A stretch of 64,000 bases of DNA from Rhodocyclales bacterium (GCA_016235025.1 JACRMV010000006.1:62001-126000), one strand, 5' to 3'. Shown: positions 53,434 to 61,161, counted from the stretch's first letter. The notes: generated from the sequence alone by a model not told the origin. Numbers and translations are program-made.

Positions 53434-55231
53434 CAGCCAGGCGTTTCTCGCCGCATTGACCGAGGCGCCGGGGGTGTATCGGATGCTCGATGCCACGGGC
53501 GCACTGCTTTACGTCGGCAAGGCGAAGAACCTCAAGCGCCGCGTATCTTCCTATTTTCAAAAGACCGGCCACAGTCCGCGCATCGCGCTGATGCTGCAAC
53601 AAGTGGCGGCGATGGAGGTGACGGCGACGCGCTCGGAAGCCGAGGCGCTGATACTCGAAAACACGCTGATCAAAAAGCTCACGCCGAAATACAACATCCT
53701 GTTCCGCGACGACAAGTCCTATCCCTATATCGGCATCGGTGGCAAAGACGGCGGCGCCGCCTTCCCGCGCCTGTTTTACCATCGCGGCCGCTTCGACAAA
53801 AAATCGCGCTACTTCGGGCCTTTTCCCAGCGGACTCGCGGTGCGCGAGAGCATCGAGCTGATCCAGAAGACCTTTCTCCTGCGCACCTGCGAAGATGCCG
53901 TGTTCGCCCATCGCTCGCGGCCCTGCCTGCTGCACCAGATCAGGCGCTGCAAGGCGCCCTGCGTGGGGATGGTCACGGCGGAAGAGTACGCCGCCGATGC
54001 GCGCCTGGCTGAACTGTTCCTGCGCGGCAAGCATGCCGATGTGATCGATGACCTGAGCCGGCGCATGGAGGCCGCCGCCGGGCGTCTTGAATTCGAGACG
54101 GCGGCGCAGTTGCGCGACCAGATCAAGGCGCTGCAAACCGTGCTGCATCGGCAATATGTCAGCTCGACCAGGGAGGCCGATGTCGACATCATCGCGGCGC
54201 GGGTCGAGCGCGGCGAACTGTGCGTCAATCTGGCGATGGTGCGCGGCGGCCTGCACATGGGTGATCGCGCCTATTTTCCGCAGGCGCCGGCAGATGCTAC
54301 TGCAGCAGAAATCCTCGCGGCATTCATCACCCAGCATTACGCCGAGCAGCCGGCGCCGGCGCGGCTGATCCTCAGTCCGTGGCCGGTGGACGAGGTACCG
54401 GAGGGCATTTCTGCCGGGCCGGCCAGGAATGAAATGGAGCGTGCCTGGGTGGATATGGCAGAGCACAACGCACGGCTTGCGGTAGCCGCGCGCAAGCAGG
54501 CCAGGACACGTTCCGGCAGTCGCCTGCGGGCCTTGCAGGAAGCGCTGGAACTGCCCGAAGCGCCGCGTCGCATCGAGTGTTTCGACATCAGCCACACAAT
54601 GGGCGAGGGCACGGTCGCCTCGTGCGTGGTGTGTGTCGACGGCGCGATGAAAAAAAGCGACTACCGCCGTTTCAACATCGAAGGCATCCAGCCCGGCGAC
54701 GACTACGCGGCGATGCGCCAGGCCCTGACCCGGCGGTACGAGAAAGTTCCTGAAAGGACGCAAAGCGCTGGCGCTGGCATGACGGCGGCGCCCGATCTGA
54801 TCCTGATCGACGGCGGCAAGGGGCAGCACGCTGTCGCCCGCGAAGTCCTGGCCGAACTGGGTCTCGACCATCTGCTGACGGCCGGCATTGCCAAGGGTGA
54901 AGGCCGCAAGCCGGGACTGGAAACCTTGTTCGTCCATGGTCGCAGCCAGCCGTTACAATTGGCCATGGACAACGCCGGCTTTCATCTGCTGCAGGAAATT
55001 CGCGACGAGGCGCATCGCTTCGCCATCGTCGGCCACCGCGCGCGGCGGGCGAAGGCGCGCAGCCATTCGCAGTTGGAAGATGTGGTCGGCATCGGCCCGG
55101 CGCGGCGCAGAAAGCTGCTGGCGCAATTCGGCGGACTTGATGGCGTGCGTGCGGCGACGGTGGATGACTTGTGCCGCGTCGAAGGCATTTCTCGTCATCT
55201 GGCTGAAGCCATCCACAAACAAATGCGCTGA
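53402..55231 (+). CDS. uvrC: Excinuclease ABC subunit C
   Basis: 609 aa. GIY-YIG domain (GVYRMLDATGALLYVGKAKNLKRRV), UvrB-binding coiled coil (EAAAGRLEFETAAQLRDQIKAL), RNase H-like domain (FDISHTMGEGTVASCVVCVDGAMKKSDYRRF; IDGGKGQ), C-terminal HhH (GIGPARRRKLLAQFGGLDGVRAATVDDL). Makes both incisions in nucleotide excision repair. A loop insert QSAGAGMTAAP is a diverged repeat copy. Followed by pgsA and tRNA genes as in E. coli. Confidence 0.95.
   Translation: MSSTASAPNFDSQAFLAALTEAPGVYRMLDATGALLYVGKAKNLKRRVSSYFQKTGHSPRIALMLQQVAAMEVTATRSEAEALILENTLIKKLTPKYNILFRDDKSYPYIGIGGKDGGAAFPRLFYHRGRFDKKSRYFGPFPSGLAVRESIELIQKTFLLRTCEDAVFAHRSRPCLLHQIRRCKAPCVGMVTAEEYAADARLAELFLRGKHADVIDDLSRRMEAAAGRLEFETAAQLRDQIKALQTVLHRQYVSSTREADVDIIAARVERGELCVNLAMVRGGLHMGDRAYFPQAPADATAAEILAAFITQHYAEQPAPARLILSPWPVDEVPEGISAGPARNEMERAWVDMAEHNARLAVAARKQARTRSGSRLRALQEALELPEAPRRIECFDISHTMGEGTVASCVVCVDGAMKKSDYRRFNIEGIQPGDDYAAMRQALTRRYEKVPERTQSAGAGMTAAPDLILIDGGKGQHAVAREVLAELGLDHLLTAGIAKGEGRKPGLETLFVHGRSQPLQLAMDNAGFHLLQEIRDEAHRFAIVGHRARRAKARSHSQLEDVVGIGPARRRKLLAQFGGLDGVRAATVDDLCRVEGISRHLAEAIHKQMR
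54761..54787 (+). repeat. Dispersed repeat, diverged copy 17 (in uvrC)
   Basis: CAAAGCGCTGGCGCTGG + CATGACGGCG, read SAGAGMTA. The GCGCTGG and ACGGCG blocks are kept, the left half is altered. Confidence 0.55.
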
Positions 55232-55254
55232 CTGACGACTTCATTAACCTGCCG

Positions 55255-55818
55255 ATGCCGCTCAATATTCCAAACCTGCTGACCTGGGGCCGGATTTTCC
55301 TGATCCCTTTCGTGGTCGGCATCTTCTATCTGCCGCTGCCGCCCGCCGAGCAAAACATTCTCGCCACCGTGGCGTTTGTGATTGCCGCGCTGACCGACTG
55401 GTTTGACGGCTGGCTGGCGCGCAAGCTGGGCCAGACTTCGGCCTTCGGCGCTTTTCTCGATCCCGTGGCCGACAAGCTGATGGTCGCGGCGGCGCTGGTG
55501 ATGCTGGTGCAGCTGGGACGTGCCGATGCGCTGCTGGCCTTCATCATCATCGGTCGCGAAATCGCCATTTCTGCCCTGCGCGAATGGATGGCGAAAATGG
55601 GCGCGGCGAAAAGCGTTGCCGTGTCGTTTATCGGCAAACTGAAAACCGCAGCGCAGATGACGGCGATCCCGTTACTTTTATGGCATACACCGATCGACGG
55701 CATCGATGTGCAATGGGCGGGCACGTTGCTGCTCTGGATTGCCGCGTTGTTGACCTTGTGGTCGATGGCTTATTACCTGCTGAAAGCATTTCCTGAAATC
55801 TCCGCGCGCAACCGTTGA
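55255..55818 (+). CDS. pgsA: CDP-diacylglycerol-glycerol-3-phosphate 3-phosphatidyltransferase
   Basis: 187 aa inner-membrane CDP-alcohol phosphatidyltransferase that makes phosphatidylglycerol phosphate. Start MPLNIPNLLTWGRIFLIPFVV and CDP-AP motif TDWFDGWLARKLGQTSAFGAFLDPVADK are clear; about five membrane helices. Confidence 0.95.
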   Translation: MPLNIPNLLTWGRIFLIPFVVGIFYLPLPPAEQNILATVAFVIAALTDWFDGWLARKLGQTSAFGAFLDPVADKLMVAAALVMLVQLGRADALLAFIIIGREIAISALREWMAKMGAAKSVAVSFIGKLKTAAQMTAIPLLLWHTPIDGIDVQWAGTLLLWIAALLTLWSMAYYLLKAFPEISARNR

Positions 55819-55855
55819 CAGGGTGGATTCAGTAGCTATAATTCGCGCCTGGTCT

Positions 55856-55931
55856 GCGGGAGTAGCTCAGTTGGTAGAGCGATACCTTGCCAAGGTATAG
55901 GTCGAGAGTTCGAGACTCTTCTCCCGCTCCA
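55856..55931 (+). tRNA. tRNA-Gly (GCC)
   Basis: 76 nt, acceptor GCGGGAG / CTCCCGC with encoded CCA end, anticodon GCC in TTGCCAA, T-loop TTCGAGA. Same position as E. coli glyW after pgsA. Confidence 0.96.
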
Positions 55932-55938
55932 GAATTCT

Positions 55939-55965
55939 GGGGGAAAGCATTGCTTTCCCCCTTTT
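55939..55965 (+). terminator. Hairpin with T-run after tRNA-Gly
   Basis: GGGGGAAAGC, loop ATT, GCTTTCCCCC then TTTT: 10-bp perfect stem. It could end part of the tRNA-Gly transcript before tRNA-Cys. Confidence 0.75.
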
Positions 55966-55992
55966 GATTTTCAAGCCTTCTTGCGGGCTTGC

Positions 55993-56066
55993 GGCGCGAT
56001 AGCAAAGCGGTTATGCACCGGATTGCAAATCCGTGTAGGTCGGTTCGACTCCGGCTCGCGCCTCCA
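55993..56066 (+). tRNA. tRNA-Cys (GCA)
   Basis: 74 nt, GGCGCGA / TCGCGCC acceptor, encoded CCA, anticodon GCA in TTGCAAA, T-loop TTCGACT. Equivalent of E. coli cysT. Confidence 0.96.
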
Positions 56067-56111
56067 GTGTTTCATGGCCGTTCTCAGAACACAGCTTCAG
56101 CGCCACCTGCA

Positions 56112-56430
56112 GCCCGAGTGGTGAAATCGGTAGACACAAGGGACTTAAAGCAATTTGAGCCCTCCGGGGGAAACCCCAGAGGTGAAACCCGTCAAATTCG
56201 GCGAACGCCCTGGATGCGGCAGCATCCGAGCCAACACCGAGCCAAGCCCGCGAATCAAATGGTTCGAGGGAAGGTGTAGAGAGCAGACGGCGGGCACCTA
56301 CAGCCGCAAGGCTATGGTGAAGGCGTGCTCCAGACCACGAACAGCGTTCGCGCTGGCGGCGAAAGTCGAAGTGGTAAGAAAATCCCTCGACCTCACGGTC
56401 GTGCCGGTTCGATTCCGGCCTCGGGCACCA
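56112..56430 (+). tRNA. tRNA-Leu (UAA), interrupted by a group I intron
   Basis: Exon 1 56112-56146 (GCCCGAG acceptor, D-arm, half of the anticodon arm ending GGGACTT); exon 2 56379-56430 (AAAATCCCTCG, variable arm, T-arm GGTTCGATTCC, CTCGGGCACCA). The spliced product is 87 nt, the length of E. coli leuZ tRNA, with anticodon U-A-A and a long variable arm. The gene order Gly-Cys-Leu after pgsA is as in E. coli. A standard tRNA finder without intron support would miss it. Confidence 0.93.
56147..56378 (+). ncRNA. Group I self-splicing intron (IC3-like) in tRNA-Leu
   Basis: 232 nt between U34 and A35 of the anticodon. The exon end GGGACUU pairs with internal guide GAGCCCU (U-G at the splice site, one A-C mismatch). 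Core blocks match those of the Azoarcus intron: GTCAAATTCGGCGAA (56191), ACCGAGCCAAG (near 56237), AAGGTGTAGAGAGCAGACGG (from 56270), CTATGGTGAAGGCGTGCTCC (from 56312). The intron ends in G (GGTAAG). No ORF; any homing endonuclease is absent. Confidence 0.92.
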
Positions 56431-56778
56431 ATTTGTTGGAGAGCCGTCCCTGTTCAAGGCTTTTCATTTCACTGCACAGCGCTACGTGGGTTCATTCCGA
56501 CAGGTAGCCAAAGCCATTGAGGCCGTCGACCCACCCGGTGCGGCGACGCTTCGACATGCCTCCACTCACCTCGACACCCTCCTGACCCAGCCACGCGATG
56601 GTATCGGCCAGGCGCATGTCATCCATTCGCCGCAAAAACGGCTGGCCGCCAAGGACCTGCTGGGCATTGACATCTTTTGATGTTGGCAGGCTTCCGCATG
56701 GAGATGTCTGTCGTGGTGGTGGTGGCGCTGCCATGCCCGGCGCCAAGCCGGGCTAATGGCATGACGCGGGAAGGAAGC
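56431..56778. other. 348-bp gap after tRNA-Leu, no assigned gene
   Basis: On the minus strand about 56510-56640 reads FLRRMDDMRLADTIAWLGQEGVEVSGGMSKRRRTGWVDGLNGF, which looks protein-like but has no clear start and no family I recognise. It could be a gene relic next to a tRNA integration site. Nothing else seen. Confidence 0.3.
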
Positions 56779-56991
56779 CTACGGACGGTAGTCCTTGTGG
56801 GTTGCTTCGAAGCGCTTGATCTGATCCTCGGCTTCGTCCTTGCTGATGCCGTACGCTTCCTGCACCTTGCCCAGCAGTTCGATGCGCTTTCCGCCGATCA
56901 CGTCAAGCTGGTCGTCGGTGAGCTTGCCCCACTGCGTTTTTACATTACCCTTGAATTGCTTCCAATTGCCTTCAATGATGTCCCAATTCAT
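56779..56991 (-). CDS. CsbD-family stress protein
   Basis: 70 aa, MNWDIIEGNWKQFKGNVKTQWGKLTDDQLDVIGGKRIELLGKVQEAYG is the CsbD pattern. Family members rise in general stress and stationary phase; the molecular role is unknown. GAAGGAGAT lies seven bases before ATG 56991. First of a run of envelope/stress genes. Confidence 0.92.
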   Translation of the reverse strand: MNWDIIEGNWKQFKGNVKTQWGKLTDDQLDVIGGKRIELLGKVQEAYGISKDEAEDQIKRFEATHKDYRP

Positions 56992-57171
56992 GTGAATCTC
57001 CTTCGGTTTGATGCTCTTGCCGGCGGAATTGCCAACCAATAAGCGGTGCTGCAGCCGACCGTATTTGCCGCTCGCGCGACGGACATTTCTATCAACTTCA
57101 TTGGTGCGCCAGCTGCAAGCGCAAGCCTAAGCGCCGGCTTCGGCGCGGTCGGTGCGGTGGCGCACGCCGGC

Positions 57172-57420
57172 TCAGCGACGCCGGGAGATGAAGCCGGCAA
57201 CAAGACCGGCCGCTGCCGCCACGCCAAGCACCTTCCACGGGTTCGCCTTGACGTAGGCATCCGTGGCTTTGGCGGCAACACGAGCCTTCTCCGCGACCGC
57301 CATGCGGGCATCGTGAAGGCTGTTCCTGGCATCACCCAGCACGACTTTGACGTCTTTCACCAATACCGCTTTTGTGCCGGCGAAACTTGTTTCACTGGCA
57401 ATCGATTCCGTAGTCATCAT
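57172..57420 (-). CDS. DUF883 (ElaB/YqjD-like) membrane-anchored protein
   Basis: 82 aa. Charged helical N-terminal part (ALVKDVKVVLGDARNSLHDARMAVAEKARVAAKAT), then DAYVKANPWKVLGVAAAAGLVAGFISRRR, the C-terminal anchor typical of ElaB/YqjD, which bind ribosomes at the inner membrane in stationary phase. AGGAG precedes two consecutive ATGs (57420 and 57417). Confidence 0.9.
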   Translation of the reverse strand: MMTTESIASETSFAGTKAVLVKDVKVVLGDARNSLHDARMAVAEKARVAAKATDAYVKANPWKVLGVAAAAGLVAGFISRRR

Positions 57421-57722
57421 TCTTTCTCCTTATGTGGACGTGCAAACTGGAAATCGCCGCGCCTGCGGACACAACATTCTCCCGGCGACTCCCTCTGCCT
57501 CGCATATTGGCCTCTGCCGCTGTTCTCGTCTGTGCGCAACCGTACGCCAGGCCCCGGCCGGAACGCGGGCCCGCTGGAACGTGTGTGCGTTGCCGAACAG
57601 ACACCTGTCCCAATCCACGTAGCATGTCCTGCAGCGCATGACGCAAGGCCACGAGGTCAATGTGATCGCGCTGCGCACGGTGAATGACCCGCCGTCTCGG
57701 GTCAGAAGTTGGGAGACATATC
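57421..57722. other. 302-bp intergenic region between divergent stress genes
   Basis: Separates the DUF883 (minus) and DUF3309 (plus) genes, so it must hold two promoters. Frames here look random. I see no clear boxes or repeats. Confidence 0.35.
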
Positions 57723-57881
57723 ATGTCATTAGGAACAATTCTGCTAATCATCCTGGTGCTGATGCTGATCGGCACGATACCGGCATGGCCGCACAGCCGC
57801 GGCTGGGGTTACGGTCCCAGCAGCGGGCTCGGATTGGTAGTGCTGATACTGCTGATACTCGTACTGACGGGCCGGATATAG
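57723..57881 (+). CDS. DUF3309 small membrane protein
   Basis: 52 aa: MSLGTILLIILVLMLIGTIPAWPHSRGWGYGPSSGLGLVVLILLILVLTGRI. Two helices around the conserved PAWPHSRGWGYGPSG loop are the DUF3309 hallmark. Function unknown; usually found with stress genes. GGGAG box before ATG 57723. Confidence 0.9.
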   Translation: MSLGTILLIILVLMLIGTIPAWPHSRGWGYGPSSGLGLVVLILLILVLTGRI

Positions 57882-57942
57882 CGCGTCGCTCGATGCAGCG
57901 GCTGTTGTATTACGTCTGGAACTTTATTGAAAAGGGAAGCAA

Positions 57943-58368
57943 ATGAAAAACAGCGAACGCTTCAAATTAACGGTCATAGCGACACTGGTTGTGGTCGGAC
58001 TGGCGGCGTGCGACAAACAACCGGGGCCCGCCGAGACCGCTGGCAAGAAAATCGACCAGACGGCCGAAAATGCCGGCAAGGCAATTGATGAATCAGTCGA
58101 CAAGCTTGGCGACAAACTGAATGCGCAAGGCGCCAAAACTGGTGCGGCCATGGATGACGCCGAGATCACGACCAGGGTCAAGGCAGCCATTTTTGCCGAG
58201 CCCGGGCTCAGGACGCTGCAGATTAATGTCGATACCGTGAAGGGCGTGGTCACATTGACCGGGTCGGTTGATTCGCCGGCGAACAAAGACCGGGCCCAGG
58301 CACTTGCGGGTGCGGTGGCCGGCGTAAAAGAAGTCAGGAACCTCTTGGTATCGAAGGCGGGGACCTGA
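57943..58368 (+). CDS. BON-domain lipoprotein
   Basis: 141 aa. Lipobox LAAC at about 20-23, then a Lys/Ala helical stretch (PGPAETAGKKIDQTAENAGKAIDESVDKLGDK) and one BON domain (ITTRVKAAIFAEPGLRTLQINVDTVKGVVTLTGSVDS...VAGVKEVRNLLV). BON proteins (OsmY type) bind membranes and protect against osmotic shock. The N-terminal part resembles the small lipoprotein at 59014. Confidence 0.88.
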   Translation: MKNSERFKLTVIATLVVVGLAACDKQPGPAETAGKKIDQTAENAGKAIDESVDKLGDKLNAQGAKTGAAMDDAEITTRVKAAIFAEPGLRTLQINVDTVKGVVTLTGSVDSPANKDRAQALAGAVAGVKEVRNLLVSKAGT

Positions 58369-58482
58369 GACTGGCTTGTCCGTGTACGGGTTTCTGTACA
58401 CGGAGGATTCACGGCAGCGCCGTGACAATTGAGATATGACCAACTGCCGGCAGGCTTCAGGATGGCCGGATTGGGACGTCAC

Positions 58483-58608
58483 TCAGACAATACCGTCTTT
58501 GCTCACCAGTCGCTGCAGCGTGCCGTCCTCGAGGATCGTGCGGGAAAGGTTGTCGAACCAGACGTGCTGGCCCAGCGCCTTGAATTCGAGCAGGAGATTG
58601 GCCTTCAT
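58483..58608 (-). pseudogene. tal: Transaldolase N-terminal relic
   Basis: 41-residue frame MKANLLLEFKALGQHVWFDN, then LSRTILEDGTLQRLVSKDGIV, matches the first residues of transaldolase. The stop (TGA) falls where the family has Gly (DGIxGVTSNP), and VTSQSG after it still resembles VTSNPA before homology ends. The rest of the gene is missing. The ATG overlaps the stop of the upstream membrane gene (ATGA), so a short peptide may still be made. Confidence 0.75.
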
Positions 58609-58976
58609 GCATTTGTGTCCTGACGAGTCGTTGTCCGGCTCTCGTCCCAGTGGAACTTGTGCAGCAGGCGGTGCCCGACCGGCACCAGCACGAGACCGGC
58701 AGCGACGATGAAGACCAGGCCGGCGTAGAGCGCATAGAGCCCGGCAAAGACCTTGCCACCGTCACTACCCGGCGCGTCCACGGGGCCCATGCCGCCAAGC
58801 AGCATGGCGCTGTTGAGGAAGGCATCGCGCCATGCCAGAGCCTCGAAGTATCCGTACCCGGCCATGCCGACGAGCAGGGAGCCCGACAGCAAACCCGCGG
58901 CAGCGGCAATATGAAACGCGAGGCGCCGGACGAAATGGGCACGAGGCAGCGGCGGATGCGACTGCGATTCGTACAT
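58605..58976 (-). CDS. Small membrane protein, unknown family
   Basis: 123 aa with two predicted helices pairs: LAFHIAAAAGLLSGSLLVGMAGYGYF (about 19-44) and GLYALYAGLVFIVAAGLVLVPVGHRLLHKFHW (about 80-111). The ending RLLHKFHWDE is a pattern I recall in conserved hypothetical membrane proteins. Start ATG 58976. Its stop overlaps the transaldolase relic, as if it once preceded tal in an operon. Confidence 0.75.
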   Translation of the reverse strand: MYESQSHPPLPRAHFVRRLAFHIAAAAGLLSGSLLVGMAGYGYFEALAWRDAFLNSAMLLGGMGPVDAPGSDGGKVFAGLYALYAGLVFIVAAGLVLVPVGHRLLHKFHWDESRTTTRQDTNA

Positions 58977-59013
58977 GGAATTTTGTCCTGCCGCAGCCCC
59001 CGGCGTACAAGGA

Positions 59014-59208
59014 TTACTTCTTGTCGCCCTTGGCTGCGTCCTGGATCTTGTCGCCGGCCTTTTCGACCTGCTGTCCGACGTTCTCCACCGCCTTGTCGAC
59101 ATCCTTGCCGGCTCGCTCCGCCGGACCTTCCTGCTTCTGGCAGCCAGTCAGCGCCACCAGAAATACACTCAAGACCAGCGCTGCGTGTGTTGTTTCACGG
59201 ATTTTCAT
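59014..59208 (-). CDS. Small lipoprotein, paralogue of the BON lipoprotein N-terminus
   Basis: 64 aa: signal peptide, lipobox LTGC (about 20-23), then QKQEGPAERAGKDVDKAVENVGQQVEKAGDKIQDAAKGDKK, an amphipathic helix. It aligns with residues 23-60 of the BON protein at 57943 (DKQPGPAETAGKKIDQTAEN). Probably an outer-membrane stress lipoprotein. Confidence 0.82.
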   Translation of the reverse strand: MKIRETTHAALVLSVFLVALTGCQKQEGPAERAGKDVDKAVENVGQQVEKAGDKIQDAAKGDKK

Positions 59209-59290
59209 TTCTGCAATCTCCTGCCCACCGCTTTGCCCGGAAGCGGGAGTGGCCGTAATGGCTCCCGCGCTTCCGGCCCAGGCTCAGGGC

Positions 59291-59506
59291 TTACTTGTTG
59301 ATTTCGTGGCCAATGACGCCGCCTACGGCTGCGCCGCCGACGGTGCCGACTGCGCTGCCGCCGGTAAGCACGGCACCGCCGACTGCGCCGACTCCGGCGC
59401 CGATGGCGGTGTTCCTGTCCTGCGTCGACATTCCGCTGCAACCGCTCAGACCGAGGAATACTACCGCGGCAACTGTACCTAATGTGAATCCTTGTATCGT
59501 TTTCAT
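59291..59506 (-). CDS. Glycine-zipper lipoprotein, OsmB-like
   Basis: 71 aa. Lipobox LSGC, then a glycine-zipper membrane motif (AIGAGVGAVGGAVLTGGSAVGTVGGAAVGGVIGHEINK). GAGG lies eight bases before ATG 59506. OsmB-type lipoproteins are osmotically induced outer-membrane components. Confidence 0.88.
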   Translation of the reverse strand: MKTIQGFTLGTVAAVVFLGLSGCSGMSTQDRNTAIGAGVGAVGGAVLTGGSAVGTVGGAAVGGVIGHEINK

Positions 59507-59559
59507 GGGATTACCTCTTTTGTAAACGTTATGTTTCGGGTGCTGCTTGATGCGACTTG

Positions 59560-60171
59560 CTACTTGCCGAATTTCACCTTCGCCTGGTTCAGGCAGCGAT
59601 CCTTGGCGGCACCCGCATAGGTGTCGCACTTCTCCTTCGCCACCGCGTAGCCGGCGTCCGTCTTGTCTGCCGCGGCATCCTTGCGGGCTTCAGCAGACTC
59701 CTCGCTGGCGGTATTGCGGGCAGCGGCGGTCTTCTCCTTGGCCGTGGTATTCGCTTCCGCGGTTTTCAATTGCGTCTTGGCGTCGGCTTTGGCGGTCGTC
59801 TGCGCGGCCTTCGCTTCCTTGACGCAGACATCCTTGGCGTTGCCGGCCAAGTCGTCGCATTTCTCGTTGGCTATTGCATAGGCGGCTTCTGCCTTGGCGA
59901 CGCGAACCTTGTACTGGTTTTTCAGGCCGGGCTTGTAGGCGGCCTCGAGTTCGGCCAGGGCGACCTTGTCGCGGCCCTTGGCCTCCTCCACACAGATATC
60001 CTTCGGATTGCCGGACAGCGAGGCGCAGGCCGCCTTGTCTGCCTTGTAGGTGGCGGCGATCTTGGCTTTGCCGGCCTTGTAGTCGGTTTTCGACATGGCT
60101 TGCGCCATGGCGCCGGTACTGAAGGCCAGGCTGAGGGCGAGAGCGATTGCGGTGATGTTCAGGTTTTTCAT
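59560..60171 (-). CDS. Periplasmic protein with three CX10C repeats
   Basis: 203 aa with signal peptide (ending AMAQA). Three related repeats each carry Cys-x10-Cys: CASLSGNPKDIC, CDDLAGNAKDVC, CDTYAGAAKDRC, with the consensus C-x3-(S/A)G-x2-KD-x-C. They are joined by Ala/Lys/Glu-rich helices (AKAAQTTAKADAKTQLKTAEANTTAKEKTAA). I know such proteins only as hypotheticals of betaproteobacteria. ATG 60171 follows AAGGAACG; ATG 60186 is the alternative. Confidence 0.82.
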   Translation of the reverse strand: MKNLNITAIALALSLAFSTGAMAQAMSKTDYKAGKAKIAATYKADKAACASLSGNPKDICVEEAKGRDKVALAELEAAYKPGLKNQYKVRVAKAEAAYAIANEKCDDLAGNAKDVCVKEAKAAQTTAKADAKTQLKTAEANTTAKEKTAAARNTASEESAEARKDAAADKTDAGYAVAKEKCDTYAGAAKDRCLNQAKVKFGK

Positions 60172-60265
60172 TTTTCGTTCCTTCATGTGGTTAGTCTGAG
60201 AGTGATCCGGCGGCGAGCCGTACAGGGCAAATGCCTCTGCATCGGATCCGCTGCCGAGGTGCTAT

Positions 60266-60955
60266 TTACTTGGCAGTCTTGGTACCCACCACTTCGATTT
60301 CGACGCGACGGTCCGGTTGCAGGCACTCGATGACCTTCTTGCTCTTCGCCCCCAGGCACTGGTCGGCCTTGGTCACCGGCTGTGTCTCGCCCTTGCCTTC
60401 GGTCTGGACCCGGTTGGCCTCGATGCCCTTGCCAATCAGGTAGTCCTTGACGGTCGCGGCGCGCTTCTCTGACAGCTTCTGGTTGTACTCATCGCTGCCG
60501 AAGCGGTCCGCATGGCCGACGGCGGTGATGACTTCAGGCGTGATGTCCTGGATGCGGAGCAGCAGGTCGTCAAGCGCCCGAACGCCTTCGGGACGCAGGC
60601 TGGCTTTGTTGAAATCGAACAGTGTATCGGCGGCCAAAGTGAATTTTTCCGCGGCGGGCCTTGGCGTGGGCTTGGCAGAGGCAGGGATTGGATCTGGCTG
60701 GGCGGCGGCAACGACTTTCGGCATCAGGTCGGGATCGCATTCGGCTATGGCCATGGCCGGGGTCCAGTAGCCGGTGCGCCAGCACAGGCCGGTACCGCTC
60801 TTGGCAACATAGCCGCGCTGGTCGACGACATAGCCGACCGTGCCCTTCATGTCGATGCCCTCGGATTGGGCGCTCGCCGCACCGGACAAAAAGCCCAGTG
60901 TCAGTGCCAGCGAAACGGCCAGGCCGATTTGTTTCCTGTTGAATACGTATGTCAT
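60266..60955 (-). CDS. OmpA-family outer-membrane/peptidoglycan-binding protein
   Basis: 229 aa. Signal peptide, short N-terminal part with a CWRTGYWTPAMAIAECDPDL segment, a Pro-rich hinge (PDPIPASAKPTPRPA), then an OmpA C-terminal domain: TLFDFNKASLRPEGVRALDDLL, AVGHADRFGSDEYNQKLSEKRAATVKDYLIGKGI, CLQPDRRVEIEVVG. The domain binds diaminopimelate of peptidoglycan. No eight-stranded barrel is present, as in the short betaproteobacterial OmpA proteins. Confidence 0.9.
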   Translation of the reverse strand: MTYVFNRKQIGLAVSLALTLGFLSGAASAQSEGIDMKGTVGYVVDQRGYVAKSGTGLCWRTGYWTPAMAIAECDPDLMPKVVAAAQPDPIPASAKPTPRPAAEKFTLAADTLFDFNKASLRPEGVRALDDLLLRIQDITPEVITAVGHADRFGSDEYNQKLSEKRAATVKDYLIGKGIEANRVQTEGKGETQPVTKADQCLGAKSKKVIECLQPDRRVEIEVVGTKTAK

Positions 60956-61161
60956 GATAGCTCCCGATCAAATTGGTTGTTACGTTTTCCGCCTGCTGTT
61001 GTCTTCATTGCCTCGACTGTCTGCAAATGCGGCGGGATGCGGACGGTTCCCGCCAACCGACCAGAAACAGTCGTTAGGGTCATCATCCCCCGATTCCGCA
61101 TTGCTCTCTGTGCGCTAGCGCGCATACGGCACAGCTTGCTGCCGCCGCGCGTTGCGGTCGA

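Noticed and set aside
56155-56520. Open frames across the tRNA-Leu intron
   Set aside because: The region is structured RNA (exons plus group I core); the frames have no protein features and no homing-endonuclease motifs.
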